This document shows positions 21,814 to 29,590 of a DNA stretch of 64,000 nt, piece after piece (the first letter of the stretch is position 1; every line of letters starts with the position of its first letter). The stretch is from Myxococcus fulvus. Its GTDB lineage: Bacteria > Myxococcota > Myxococcia > Myxococcales > Myxococcaceae. Below the pieces are notes generated by a model. The model had not been told where the DNA came from. It worked only from the letters and a program-made list of their open reading frames with translations, and made no database searches. The position numbers were made by a program, and so were the translations under genes. Location: positions 124,001 to 188,000 of the forward strand of contig NZ_FOIB01000009.1 in assembly GCF_900111765.1 (NCBI RefSeq). Reading direction: 5' to 3'.

Positions 21814-22669
21814 ACCCTCCCAGTGGCAGCAGTTCGTCGAGGGGTTCGAGCTGTTCAGAGACCCGCTCCTGTGCGCGCTCCTGGCCGGAGGCGTGCTGGG
21901 CTTCCTGAGCGTCTACGTGGTGCTCCGGCGCATGGTGTTCGTCAGCGCCGCGGTGGCCCAGTCCGCCGGCCTGGGCGTGGCGCTCGCGTTCTACGCGGGC
22001 ATCCACCTGGGCTTCGAGGTGGAGCCCGTCATCGGCGCCACCGCGCTCGCACTGCTCGCGACGATGCTGCTCATGATGGACCCCACGCGCCTGCGCCTGA
22101 CGCGCGAAAGCCTGCTGGGCATGGCCTATGCCCTGTCCGGCGGCGCGGCCATCCTCGTGGGAGACCGCATCGCCCAGGAGTCGCACGACATCCAGGGCAT
22201 CCTCTTCGGCACCGCCGTGCTGGTGACGCCCGAGCAGCTGCGCACCGTGGCCGTCGCGGGCATCGCGGTGATGGCGCTCCACCTGTGGTGGTACCGGGGC
22301 ATCACCTTCGCGAGCTTCGACCGCATCGGCGCGCTGGTGCAGGGGTTGCCGGTGCGCCTGCTCGACGGCGTGCTGATGGTGTCCATCGGCGTCATGGTGG
22401 GCGTGTGCGCGCGGGCCCTGGGCGCCCTGCCCGTGTTCGCGTTCTCCACGCTGTCCGCCATCGCCGCGCTGATGCTGGACCTGCGGCTGCCGTGGACCTT
22501 CGTCGTGGCGACGCTCGCGGGCATCGTCTCCGGCGTGGGTGGCTACATGTTCGCCTACTTCTTCGACTTCCCGGTGGGCGGCTCGCAGACGGTGGTCGCC
22601 GCGCTCCTGGTCGGCGTGGCCATGGGTGCGCGCGCACTCATCCAGCTCGTTCTGCGCAGAGCCGGTTGA
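21794..22669 (+). CDS. metal ABC transporter permease (ZnuB/TroC family)
   Basis: About 291 residues with eight or so hydrophobic helices, starting LFRDPLLCALLAGGVLGFLSV as is typical of ABC-3 permeases. The motif GTAVLVTPEQL and the conserved Asp/Gly region LLLMMDPTRLRLTRESLLGM fit the family. GTG at 21794 has GAGGG eight bases upstream; ATG at 21803 is an alternative. It is the last gene of the operon that begins at 17335. Confidence 0.92.
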   Translation: MDPMLAEPSQWQQFVEGFELFRDPLLCALLAGGVLGFLSVYVVLRRMVFVSAAVAQSAGLGVALAFYAGIHLGFEVEPVIGATALALLATMLLMMDPTRLRLTRESLLGMAYALSGGAAILVGDRIAQESHDIQGILFGTAVLVTPEQLRTVAVAGIAVMALHLWWYRGITFASFDRIGALVQGLPVRLLDGVLMVSIGVMVGVCARALGALPVFAFSTLSAIAALMLDLRLPWTFVVATLAGIVSGVGGYMFAYFFDFPVGGSQTVVAALLVGVAMGARALIQLVLRRAG

Positions 22670-22771
22670 GCCCGTGCGTGCCGGGTGAGGGGTATCCCCC
22701 GGCGCGCAGATATGCCCCCGCGTGAAGGCCGTTCCCCGTTCATCCCAGCGATGAATGACGCGAGGTTGCAC

Positions 22772-24268
22772 ATGAAGCCGCGAAGCGGATGGTGGTGTCT
22801 TGTCTGGCTGCTGTTCGTGGGGTGTGCCCATGGCCCCCGCACCGAGGAGTCGGACACTCCGAAGTTCGAGCACGTCTTCCAGAAACCCCTGGAGGAGGCA
22901 CTGGCCGTCACGCGCGAGCTGCTCGCCAACCGCGGCATGACCTTCGAGGCCACGGAGGACCCGCACCAGCTCCTCACCACGTGGGAGGTCCGTGACTCCA
23001 TGCGGACGGCGAACAACACCTATACCCGCTACCTGGTGACGGGCATCGCCGTGGGTCCGCGCCAGTCGGTGATCCGCGTGTTCAAGTCGACCTTCCAGTC
23101 GTCCGGGAACGACGCCAGCCGCGGCGACCACTGGTGGAAGATCCTCTGGGAGCGCGCGGAGATGGGCATCGAGAGCACCAAGCAGTACGAGTCGCCCCTC
23201 GCGCATGGCGTGCCGCGCAGAGCCGGTCCCATCGAGCTGCGCAACGCGCTCAAGGGGACGAGAGATCTCGACCTGGAGAAGGAGCTGACCCTGCGACTGG
23301 AGTCCGGCCCGTCGCTGGAGGTGGTGAGCGGCAGCGTGAAGGAGGACCCGCGTCCACCCGCCCCCGTGCGGAAATCGGACTTCTACCTCACGCGCTGGAA
23401 GGAGGACGGCGCGAAGGAGGGCCCTTGTGGAGAGACGCTGCGCGGACTCCAGGCGCTCCTGGCTCCGGGGCTCACGCTGATGGTGGGCGAGCAGCTGGGC
23501 TCACGCGAGGCGCCCGCGGTGGTGGGCGAGCTGGTGTGTCAGGTCGCCGAGCTGGGGCTGCCCGTCGCGCTGGGCGTGTCCATCCCCCGCAAGGAGCAGG
23601 AGCGGCTGGACCGCTACCTCGCGAGCCCCGGCGCGCCGGCGGACCAGGACGCGCTGCTCGAGGGACGCTTCTGGCATCGCCCCTATCAGGACGGCCGCAG
23701 CAGCCGGGCCATCCTCGACCTCATCGACCGCGTGCGCGCACTGCGGCTCGCGGGGCTCGCGGTGACGCTGGTGGCGTATGACACGGACCTGAAGGGTGGC
23801 AGCGAGCGGGACCAGGCGCAGGCGGACCTCTGGAACCGTCGCAGACAGGCGCTCCCCGACGAGGTGCAGGTGGTCCTCGCGGGCAACACGCACACGCGCA
23901 CCGTCGCGGGCACGCCGTGGGACAAGACCTTCACGCCCATGGCCCACTTGCTGAAGGCCTCGCGGCTCGTCGTGCTGGAGATGAGCTATGCGCAGGGCAC
24001 GCGGTGGGGTTGTGATCTGGACCGCGCCGGGAAGATCCAGTGCGGTTTCGTCGGCGCGACGCCCAGCGGACGCGTGGCGGCGATGCCGGGCCTGTCACCC
24101 CACATCAGCCTGTTCGAGGCGCCCACGTCCGAGGGCACGCACGGACTGCTCTACGTGGGCGAGCTGTCGCCGTCACTCCCGGCCATCTCGCCCCACAAGG
24201 AAGCACCGCCGCCCGCGAACCTCCGAGCGCCGCGATACATGAGCGACGACAAGCCGCCCATGTTCTAG
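22772..24268 (+). CDS. lipoprotein with ChaN/Tiki-like C-terminal domain
   Basis: 498 residues; lipoprotein signal MKPRSGWWCLVWLLFVGC. The N-terminal third (FEHVFQKPLEEALAVTREL ... DPHQLLTTWEV) resembles outer-membrane BamC-like or DUF3576-type lipoprotein domains. The C-terminal half fits the ChaN (DUF399)/Tiki/EreA superfamily: GEQLGSREAPAVVGELV, a middle RSSRAILDLIDRVRAL, and VVLAGNTHTRTVAGTP with a conserved His. ChaN binds haem in Campylobacter and EreA cleaves macrolide esters, so the activity is open. ATG at 22772 follows GAGG. It may continue the metal operon 102 bases upstream. Only three bases separate its end from the convergent hydrolase. Confidence 0.7.
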   Translation: MKPRSGWWCLVWLLFVGCAHGPRTEESDTPKFEHVFQKPLEEALAVTRELLANRGMTFEATEDPHQLLTTWEVRDSMRTANNTYTRYLVTGIAVGPRQSVIRVFKSTFQSSGNDASRGDHWWKILWERAEMGIESTKQYESPLAHGVPRRAGPIELRNALKGTRDLDLEKELTLRLESGPSLEVVSGSVKEDPRPPAPVRKSDFYLTRWKEDGAKEGPCGETLRGLQALLAPGLTLMVGEQLGSREAPAVVGELVCQVAELGLPVALGVSIPRKEQERLDRYLASPGAPADQDALLEGRFWHRPYQDGRSSRAILDLIDRVRALRLAGLAVTLVAYDTDLKGGSERDQAQADLWNRRRQALPDEVQVVLAGNTHTRTVAGTPWDKTFTPMAHLLKASRLVVLEMSYAQGTRWGCDLDRAGKIQCGFVGATPSGRVAAMPGLSPHISLFEAPTSEGTHGLLYVGELSPSLPAISPHKEAPPPANLRAPRYMSDDKPPMF

Positions 24269-24271
24269 GCG

Positions 24272-24820
24272 TCAGCGGACCGCGGTGGAGATCTTCTTGA
24301 ACTCGGGCGTGCCCGCGCGCCCGAGCACGTCGAACAAGGCGGTCTCCACCGTCGCCACCACGGCGCCCGCGTCACGGCACAAGTCCAGCCCCACCCGGCG
24401 GTCCTCGGTCGAACGAGACAGCAGCGCGTCGGCCAGCAGCACCGGCAACAGCCCCTTCTGCGTCAAATCCCTCGCCGTCTGGAAGACGCAGATGTGCGTC
24501 TCCATTCCCGCCACGAGCACCTGCTTGCGCTCACCCAATTGCGCGAGCACGTCCGGCACCGCGGCGCTGAACTCGAGCTTCTCCACCGCCTTGAAGCTCC
24601 CCAGGTACATCTTCAAGAGCGAGTGCGTGGGCCCCAGCCCCTGCGGGTACTCCTCGGTGACGATGATGGGCAGTCCCAGCGCGCGGGCCCCCTGGATGGC
24701 GGCGTTGGTGCGCGCGAGCATCCGGTCCAACGCATCGCGCTCCATGGCCGCGCACAGGCGCTCCTGGACATCGACGATGAGCAGCGCGGTCTGGTCTTGC
24801 GTGAGACGGAAGGTGGCCAT
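24272..24820 (-). CDS. isochorismatase-family cysteine hydrolase
   Basis: 182 residues. The catalytic triad of the family is visible: Asp 17 (ALLIVDVQERL), Lys 81 (AVEKLEFSA) and Cys 111 (GMETHICVFQTA). Close relatives include YcaC-like and nicotinamidase-like proteins; the substrate is unknown. ATG at 24820 follows GAGGAGGGGGC. It is downstream of the MerC-like gene on the same strand, 63 bases apart, and may be part of the same transcript. Confidence 0.9.
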   Translation of the reverse strand: MATFRLTQDQTALLIVDVQERLCAAMERDALDRMLARTNAAIQGARALGLPIIVTEEYPQGLGPTHSLLKMYLGSFKAVEKLEFSAAVPDVLAQLGERKQVLVAGMETHICVFQTARDLTQKGLLPVLLADALLSRSTEDRRVGLDLCRDAGAVVATVETALFDVLGRAGTPEFKKISTAVR

Positions 24821-24883
24821 GCCCCCTCCTCGCGCGAATGGCGCGGGGCCGTCAAGCGCGTGGCACGGTGGACGCCCGACGCC

Positions 24884-25312
24884 TCACGCTTCAGCGCGGC
24901 CCGCTTCGGGCGGACAACACTCGCGGCACAGCGTCCGGTTGCGACCGTGCGCCACGGCCAGCAGGACGCCGCCGCCCACGGTGAGTCCCACCTCCCACGC
25001 CTCGCTCGCGCCCTCGGGCACCAGGAAGGCTCCGGCGCCGAGCAACCCGAGGCCACCCACCGCGAGCACCGGCACCCACGCGCGGCGGTGCAGCCGCCAC
25101 CCCGGGAGGAAGGCCGCGAGCGCGCCGAGCAGCGCCAACACCAGCAGCCCGCGATGAGCCCCCTCCCCGCCCAGCCACCCCGCCAGCGCCGCGGGCAACA
25201 GCCCGAGCACCGCGGGGAGCACCAGGCAATGCACGACACACAACGCGGAGAGCAGCTGCCCCACGCCATCCCAGCGCGAGGGCGCGACGGCGCTCCGTTC
25301 GAGAGCACTCAA
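24884..25312 (-). CDS. MerC-domain membrane protein
   Basis: 142 residues with four hydrophobic segments. The MerC-type CVVHCLVLP motif (C25-V-V-H-C29) is in the first helix and a second Cys cluster TLCRECCPP is near the C-terminus. MerC carries mercuric ions across the inner membrane, but most MerC-domain proteins lie outside mer operons and their substrates are unknown. The start is TTG at 25312, overlapping the TPR gene stop (TTGA), with GGAGAAGG nine bases upstream. No merA or merR is nearby. Confidence 0.82.
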   Translation of the reverse strand: MSALERSAVAPSRWDGVGQLLSALCVVHCLVLPAVLGLLPAALAGWLGGEGAHRGLLVLALLGALAAFLPGWRLHRRAWVPVLAVGGLGLLGAGAFLVPEGASEAWEVGLTVGGGVLLAVAHGRNRTLCRECCPPEAGRAEA

Positions 25313-27033
25313 CAGGACACCTTCTCCAGGGGACGGAAGTCGGGAGGAACCGGGGGCGGCGCCTCCGCCGTGTGGACCAGTCGCAGGATGCGCCCGCGGC
25401 CGGAGATGTACGTGCGCGCGCGCCGCAGCTCCGGCAGGTGCTCGTCCGCGTCACGCCACCGCTCCAGGAAGCGCTCGAAGTCCTGCACCGCGAGCACCCG
25501 CTCTCCCATCGCCACGTGCGTCTCCGCCAGGAGCAGCCGGTAGTGGCCACACGCGGGCCGCTCCTCCACCAACGCGCGCGCCAGCTCCAGCGCCTTCTGC
25601 TCGCGCTCACCGCGCAGCCGCGCTCGGGCCAGCGTCTCCCGCGCGGGGCGGGAGAAGGCCGAGGGCCCCGCGGTCCGCAGCCGACGCTCCATGCGCCACG
25701 CGCGCACCAGCGTCGCCTCGGCGCGGCCACCATCGCCCCGGCGTGACTCCAGCGCGCCGCGCAGCTCCTGCTCGGCCACCTCCACGACGCGGGCGACATC
25801 GCGTGGACACAGCTGCCGTCCCTCGGCGCGGCGCAGCTCGGACAGGGGCGCGTGCAGCAGCGCGAGGGCATCACACGCGCGCTCCACCTCCGAGAGCCTG
25901 CCGGCATCCATCGCGTTGATGCCGCGCGTGTACAGGCGCATGCCATCGCGCAGGCCCCGCTCGGCCGCGGTGAGCTCGCCCGAAAGCTCCAGGGGCACGT
26001 CCGCCGCCGCGCGGCAGAAGCCGAAGCGCAGGTGCGCGGACACCAGCGTGGACGCCGCGAACAGGAGCGCCTGGGGCTCGCCGCCCGCGGACTCCACGCG
26101 CTGACGCAGCCGCCGCGCCCACGTCTGCGCGTCGCTGTACTGCCCCGCCTCCGCGCAGCCCTGGCTGAGCAGCCGCATGGCCAGCTCCGCGCACGGCGCG
26201 AAGGACGCGGGCAGCGACTCCGCCGCCAGGTACGCGTCATCCGTCTCCACGACGGCCTCCAGCACCCGGTAGGCCGCGTCCGTCTCGCCCAGCCGGCTCA
26301 AGAGCCGGCCCGAGGCCAGCAGCGCGGGGCTCGCTCCAGGCGCGAGCTTGGGCAGGCGCAGCGCGCTCTCATGGGCCGCCTCGGGGCGGGAGCTCGGCAG
26401 CGTCGCGCACACCCAGGCGTAGTGGACACCCACGTGGTCCGGGCTCGTGCGCATCAAGTCCCGCAACATCGCCTGCGCGTAGGGCTGACCCTGTCCGGGG
26501 CGGCCGTCCGGCTCGTAGCCGTCCACGAGGAAGCCCGCGAGCAGCAGCTTCGCCTCGACGTCCTCGGGATAGCGGTCGATGAGGCTCTCCATCTCGCGGA
26601 TGAAGGCGTGGCGACCGTTGGCGGGGCCCTTGTCCGACAGCAGGCTGGCCGCGACGATGTAGCGCTGCTCCAGGTCCGGCAGGCCCTCGCTCAGCGCGAG
26701 CGCGCGGGCCATGGCCTCGGCTCGAGCGGCCGCGAAGCGCGCCCCCGGCCCGCGCGTCAGGGCCAGGCCCCACCACGCCATGGCCAGCTCCGGGTCGTGC
26801 CTCGCCGCCTCCGCGAAGGCGCGGCGGGCCTCCGAGCCCCAGCCCAGGTGCAGGAGGCTCAACCCCTGGTCGAACCAGGCCTGCGCCAGCGGCACGCGCG
26901 TGCTCACCTTCAGGTGCGAGGCGCCCAGTCCCTCGCGCAGCCGGGGACGCGGAAGCGCCTCGTCCGCGACGTCCTCCCAGGCGGCCTGGACGTAGACGGA
27001 TGGCTCATCGTTGCGCAGCAGTCGCGACAGCAT
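25309..27033 (-). CDS. large TPR-repeat protein
   Basis: 574 residues, almost entirely TPR-like helix pairs, e.g. WFDQGLSLLHLGWGSEARRA, FAEAARHDPELAMAWWGLAL and RVLAVQDFERFLERWRDADE. No signal peptide or membrane segment, so probably a cytoplasmic scaffold. ATG at 27033 has GGGAGG six bases upstream; its first 29 bases overlap the preceding gene. It shares an operon with unknown and MerC-like proteins, for which a joint job cannot be named. Confidence 0.85.
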   Translation of the reverse strand: MLSRLLRNDEPSVYVQAAWEDVADEALPRPRLREGLGASHLKVSTRVPLAQAWFDQGLSLLHLGWGSEARRAFAEAARHDPELAMAWWGLALTRGPGARFAAARAEAMARALALSEGLPDLEQRYIVAASLLSDKGPANGRHAFIREMESLIDRYPEDVEAKLLLAGFLVDGYEPDGRPGQGQPYAQAMLRDLMRTSPDHVGVHYAWVCATLPSSRPEAAHESALRLPKLAPGASPALLASGRLLSRLGETDAAYRVLEAVVETDDAYLAAESLPASFAPCAELAMRLLSQGCAEAGQYSDAQTWARRLRQRVESAGGEPQALLFAASTLVSAHLRFGFCRAAADVPLELSGELTAAERGLRDGMRLYTRGINAMDAGRLSEVERACDALALLHAPLSELRRAEGRQLCPRDVARVVEVAEQELRGALESRRGDGGRAEATLVRAWRMERRLRTAGPSAFSRPARETLARARLRGEREQKALELARALVEERPACGHYRLLLAETHVAMGERVLAVQDFERFLERWRDADEHLPELRRARTYISGRGRILRLVHTAEAPPPVPPDFRPLEKVSC

Positions 27034-27646
27034 GATGTCCTCCCAGTGCCCCGGCATCCGAGGCGCCACAGGCTTCGAATCCACAACCCAGTGAGCGAAT
27101 GCGCGCGCCGAGCCGCCACCACGCGGCGGCCAGCGCTTCCGGCGGAACCGGAGACGCCTTGCGACGCGACGCGACGCACGCACGCCTCCAGTCCAGTCCC
27201 ACTTCCCGGAGCACCCAGTCCTCGTGCCCGGCCAACCACTCGGCCAGCTCCACCAGACACTGGTGGACCTCCCGCCGCTCTCCGACGGTGGCCGGAGCCC
27301 GCGAGGGGCCCAGCTCACTCGCCTGGAAGGCCGGGCGGGCGGGCGCGTGCGCGAGCCAGCGAGGGGCGAAGCCGTCCCGTGGGACGAAGACGGCCTGACC
27401 GCACTCGCACAGCGCACCGAAGCCCCAGAGCGACAGCCTGCCGCCGTGCGCCAGCGCGACGGAGTAGGCGCTCTGCCCCTCCACGCCCTCGGGCCGCGCG
27501 TGACGCGTGAGCCCTCGACGCAAGAGGAGGTTCCCCTCCGGGCAGCGCACGTCCTGTCCGAGACACCACATGGTGACGTCGAACAGGCGGTCCGCGTCCC
27601 GGAGGACGTCGCGGGGAAGCAACTGAAGGGCCTCGGTACCAGACAT
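27005..27646 (-). CDS. uncharacterised cytoplasmic protein
   Basis: 213 residues, not recognised. The N-terminal half has a Cys-containing beta-rich region (MWCLGQDVRCPEGNLLLRRG, then LWGFGALCECGQAVFVPRD) that could bind metal; the C-terminal half is helical with Trp-rich stretches such as LVELAEWLAGHEDWVLREVG. ATG at 27646 follows GGAG seven bases upstream. It overlaps the TPR gene by 29 bases and lies 14 bases after the preceding gene, so it is the second gene of a four-gene operon. Confidence 0.72.
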   Translation of the reverse strand: MSGTEALQLLPRDVLRDADRLFDVTMWCLGQDVRCPEGNLLLRRGLTRHARPEGVEGQSAYSVALAHGGRLSLWGFGALCECGQAVFVPRDGFAPRWLAHAPARPAFQASELGPSRAPATVGERREVHQCLVELAEWLAGHEDWVLREVGLDWRRACVASRRKASPVPPEALAAAWWRLGARIRSLGCGFEACGASDAGALGGHHAVATAAQR

Positions 27647-27660
27647 GGGGTCTCCGGGGC

Positions 27661-28044
27661 TCAGCTCGCGGACTTCTTCGCGGGGACGCCGGCGCGGATG
27701 GCCGCGTCACCGAACAGGGCCTTGGAGTCCACCGCCGCGCCGCCCTTCTTCGACAGCACCGCGTTGATGGCCCGCACCAGCTTGCCGCGCACCTTGCGGG
27801 GCAACGGCTTGTCCTCGAGCGCCGCCTGGAGCTGCTGCGAACTCACGCCCCGGCCACTCTTCGGCTTGGCGAGCGACAGCTCCGTGTAGCTCTTGCCCTG
27901 CGTCTCCTTGTCGCGCCGCTTCGAGGTCCGCTTGCGCGCGAGCGCCCGGCCATCACTCCCCTGCGCCTCCAGCTGGCGGGACAGGCGCAGCAACGCGTCG
28001 GAGGCAATCTGCTTCTCGGTCAGGAACTGCTGAAAGGTACCCAT
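27661..28044 (-). CDS. small basic protein of unknown function
   Basis: 127 residues, Lys/Arg-rich, with a highly basic centre (LARKRTSKRRDKETQGKS). Secondary structure looks helical: QQFLTEKQIASDALLRLSRQ at the start and KVRGKLVRAINAVLSKKGG later. It could bind nucleic acid, but no domain is recognised. ATG at 28044 follows GGGAGAG. It heads the operon leading to the unknown, TPR and MerC-like genes. A strong GC hairpin lies just upstream. Confidence 0.72.
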   Translation of the reverse strand: MGTFQQFLTEKQIASDALLRLSRQLEAQGSDGRALARKRTSKRRDKETQGKSYTELSLAKPKSGRGVSSQQLQAALEDKPLPRKVRGKLVRAINAVLSKKGGAAVDSKALFGDAAIRAGVPAKKSAS

Positions 28045-28061
28045 GGTCTTCTCTCCCAGGA

Positions 28062-28085
28062 GGGGCCGGCCACAAGGCCGACCCC
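28062..28085 (-). terminator. GC-rich hairpin between lipoprotein gene and basic-protein gene
   Basis: GGGGCCGGCC-ACAA-GGCCGACCCC pairs with one mismatch. A second hairpin, GGGGCC / GGCCCC around a TCGCGA core, lies at 28108-28126. Both follow the minus-strand lipoprotein stop at 28141 and precede the next gene; no U tract is seen. Confidence 0.45.
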
Positions 28086-28140
28086 GGATTCGGTTGAGGC
28101 AAGGCACGGGGCCCTCGCGAGGCCCCGGACACGTTGCCGG

Positions 28141-28632
28141 CTAGTGCTCGTGGCCCTCGTGCGACGCCTCCTCGATGACGAGGTTCACGGACGCGGAGGT
28201 GGTGGGGCCGAAGGTGAAGGTGAACGTGCCGACGGACAGCGGGACGACGTGGCGGCCCTTGATGTCGGTGCAGGACTCGGAGCTCTTGGCGCTCTCCTCG
28301 ATCTCCACCGTCGCGCCGCTGGCGTCGGTGATGACCACCGGCACGTCCGCGCTCAGGTAGAGGACGTAGTCGGTGGCCTCCGCCGCGGCGAACGACACCG
28401 AGCCCCGACGGCCGCCCGCGCCATCCACCAGCGCGATGTCGTAGCGGCGGTGATCATTCGACACGGAGGGCGGAGTGCCCGTCAGCGTGGCGTTGACGGC
28501 CGTGGACGGGCCCTCGGCCAGGTGCTCGCACCCCTCGACATCGACGTCCTCGTCGTGCGGCTCGTCGTCACCGCAGGCGGTGGTGAGGAGCGCGGTGGAC
28601 ATCAGGAGGGCGGCCAGAAGCTTCTTGTTCAT
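28141..28632 (-). CDS. small lipoprotein with His/Asp-rich ends
   Basis: 163 residues; lipoprotein signal MNKKLLAALLMSTALLTTAC. Immediately after the lipid Cys comes GDDEPHDEDVDVEGCEHL, and the protein ends EEASHEGHEH, so both termini could bind divalent metal. The body is beta-rich with VVPLSVGTFTFTFGP, like a small immunoglobulin-type domain. Family not recognised. ATG at 28632. The next gene upstream on the strand (28932-29366) is another His/Cys-rich envelope protein 299 bases away. Confidence 0.75.
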   Translation of the reverse strand: MNKKLLAALLMSTALLTTACGDDEPHDEDVDVEGCEHLAEGPSTAVNATLTGTPPSVSNDHRRYDIALVDGAGGRRGSVSFAAAEATDYVLYLSADVPVVITDASGATVEIEESAKSSESCTDIKGRHVVPLSVGTFTFTFGPTTSASVNLVIEEASHEGHEH

Positions 28633-28931
28633 GTGTGTAGCTCCACGTGGATGGACTGCGGATACCCAGCCACCAACGCCGCCACGGACCCCACCCGCGA
28701 GGGCAGAGCCAAGACAGACATGGGCGACAGGGTGGGAATCGCGCGAACCGTGCGCGACACGGGGGGCGAGAGCGTGCACGCAGGGGAAACGAGTCATCCG
28801 GCGGCGCGTCGCGCGACGTCTGACGCGGGACTCCGAATTCCGGAGCCGGACGTCAGCTGTCGACCACGGACCGCGGCCTCCTCACGGCATGGCTGTGCCG
28901 GGAGCGAGGGACGCGTACCCTGGGTGCTGAC
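28633..28931. other. non-coding stretch between two His-rich genes
   Basis: No convincing gene on either strand. It must hold the promoter of the minus-strand lipoprotein gene; no clear -10/-35 pair or dyad was found. Confidence 0.4.
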
Positions 28932-29366
28932 TCAGGCGCGAGGCGGAGAGGCCTTGGGGGCCAGGTGCAGACGGGCCACGGGCTCCGCGTGGAAGCGGAA
29001 CACGGCCAGCGCCGGCGAGGAACGGGTGGACACCCGGGTGATGACCGGGGTGACCTCCGTCGGAGGAGGACCCTCGCGACGGATCAACGTGTGGACGCAG
29101 TGGGCCTCGGAGCCGTGGCCTGCTGGAGCGTCGTCACGAGAAGTGAGCCGGACGTCGTCGAAGGACTCCTCGGCGACGGGGGCGGTGTGCGAGCCCCCCT
29201 CCTCCACGTGGACCACCTCACCGTGCTCCAGACACGTGGCGTGCTGGACCATGGCGAAGTGGAGCACCGTCCCCATGTACGCCAGCGCACACACAGCCGC
29301 GAGCGGCAGCGCCAGGAGGCGCGACCGGACGAGACGCGAGGGCAGCGAGTGGAGGGAGCGGCTCAC
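28932..29366 (-). CDS. small Cys/His membrane-anchored protein, paralogue of 17335-17760
   Basis: 144 residues: Arg-rich N-terminus, one hydrophobic helix (LLALPLAAVCALAYMG), then GTVLHFAMVQHATCLEHGEVVH, a later GHGSEAHCVH and a Pro-rich tail. The order TM - GTxLH - HA - CxEH - HxxC matches the protein at 17335-17760 that opens the metal-uptake operon. GTG at 29366 is the start. Likely a periplasmic-facing metal-binding protein (inference). Confidence 0.7.
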   Translation of the reverse strand: MSRSLHSLPSRLVRSRLLALPLAAVCALAYMGTVLHFAMVQHATCLEHGEVVHVEEGGSHTAPVAEESFDDVRLTSRDDAPAGHGSEAHCVHTLIRREGPPPTEVTPVITRVSTRSSPALAVFRFHAEPVARLHLAPKASPPRA

Positions 29367-29590
29367 GGTGATAGGGATTCCAGCGTTGAACGCAACGCGG
29401 TTGTAAGCCAGACGGAGCGCGCGTGCAAGTCACACGAGCGAGTCCGCGGCGCGCGCGGGCCTTGTTGCTTGTTGGCACACGCGACGTGAGGCGCCGTGCA
29501 GGCGGCGCGCCGATGGACCGGTGAGCCTGTCCGCGCATAGGTTCGCCGCCCCGGGCAGGCCCCGGCATCTCGAGAAGGACAGAAACACCC

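Noticed and set aside
24884..25312. Mercury-resistance operon
   Set aside because: Only a MerC-domain protein is present; no merA, merT, merP or mer-type regulator lies nearby, and the MerR protein at 60.9 kb is distant and lacks the mercury cysteines.
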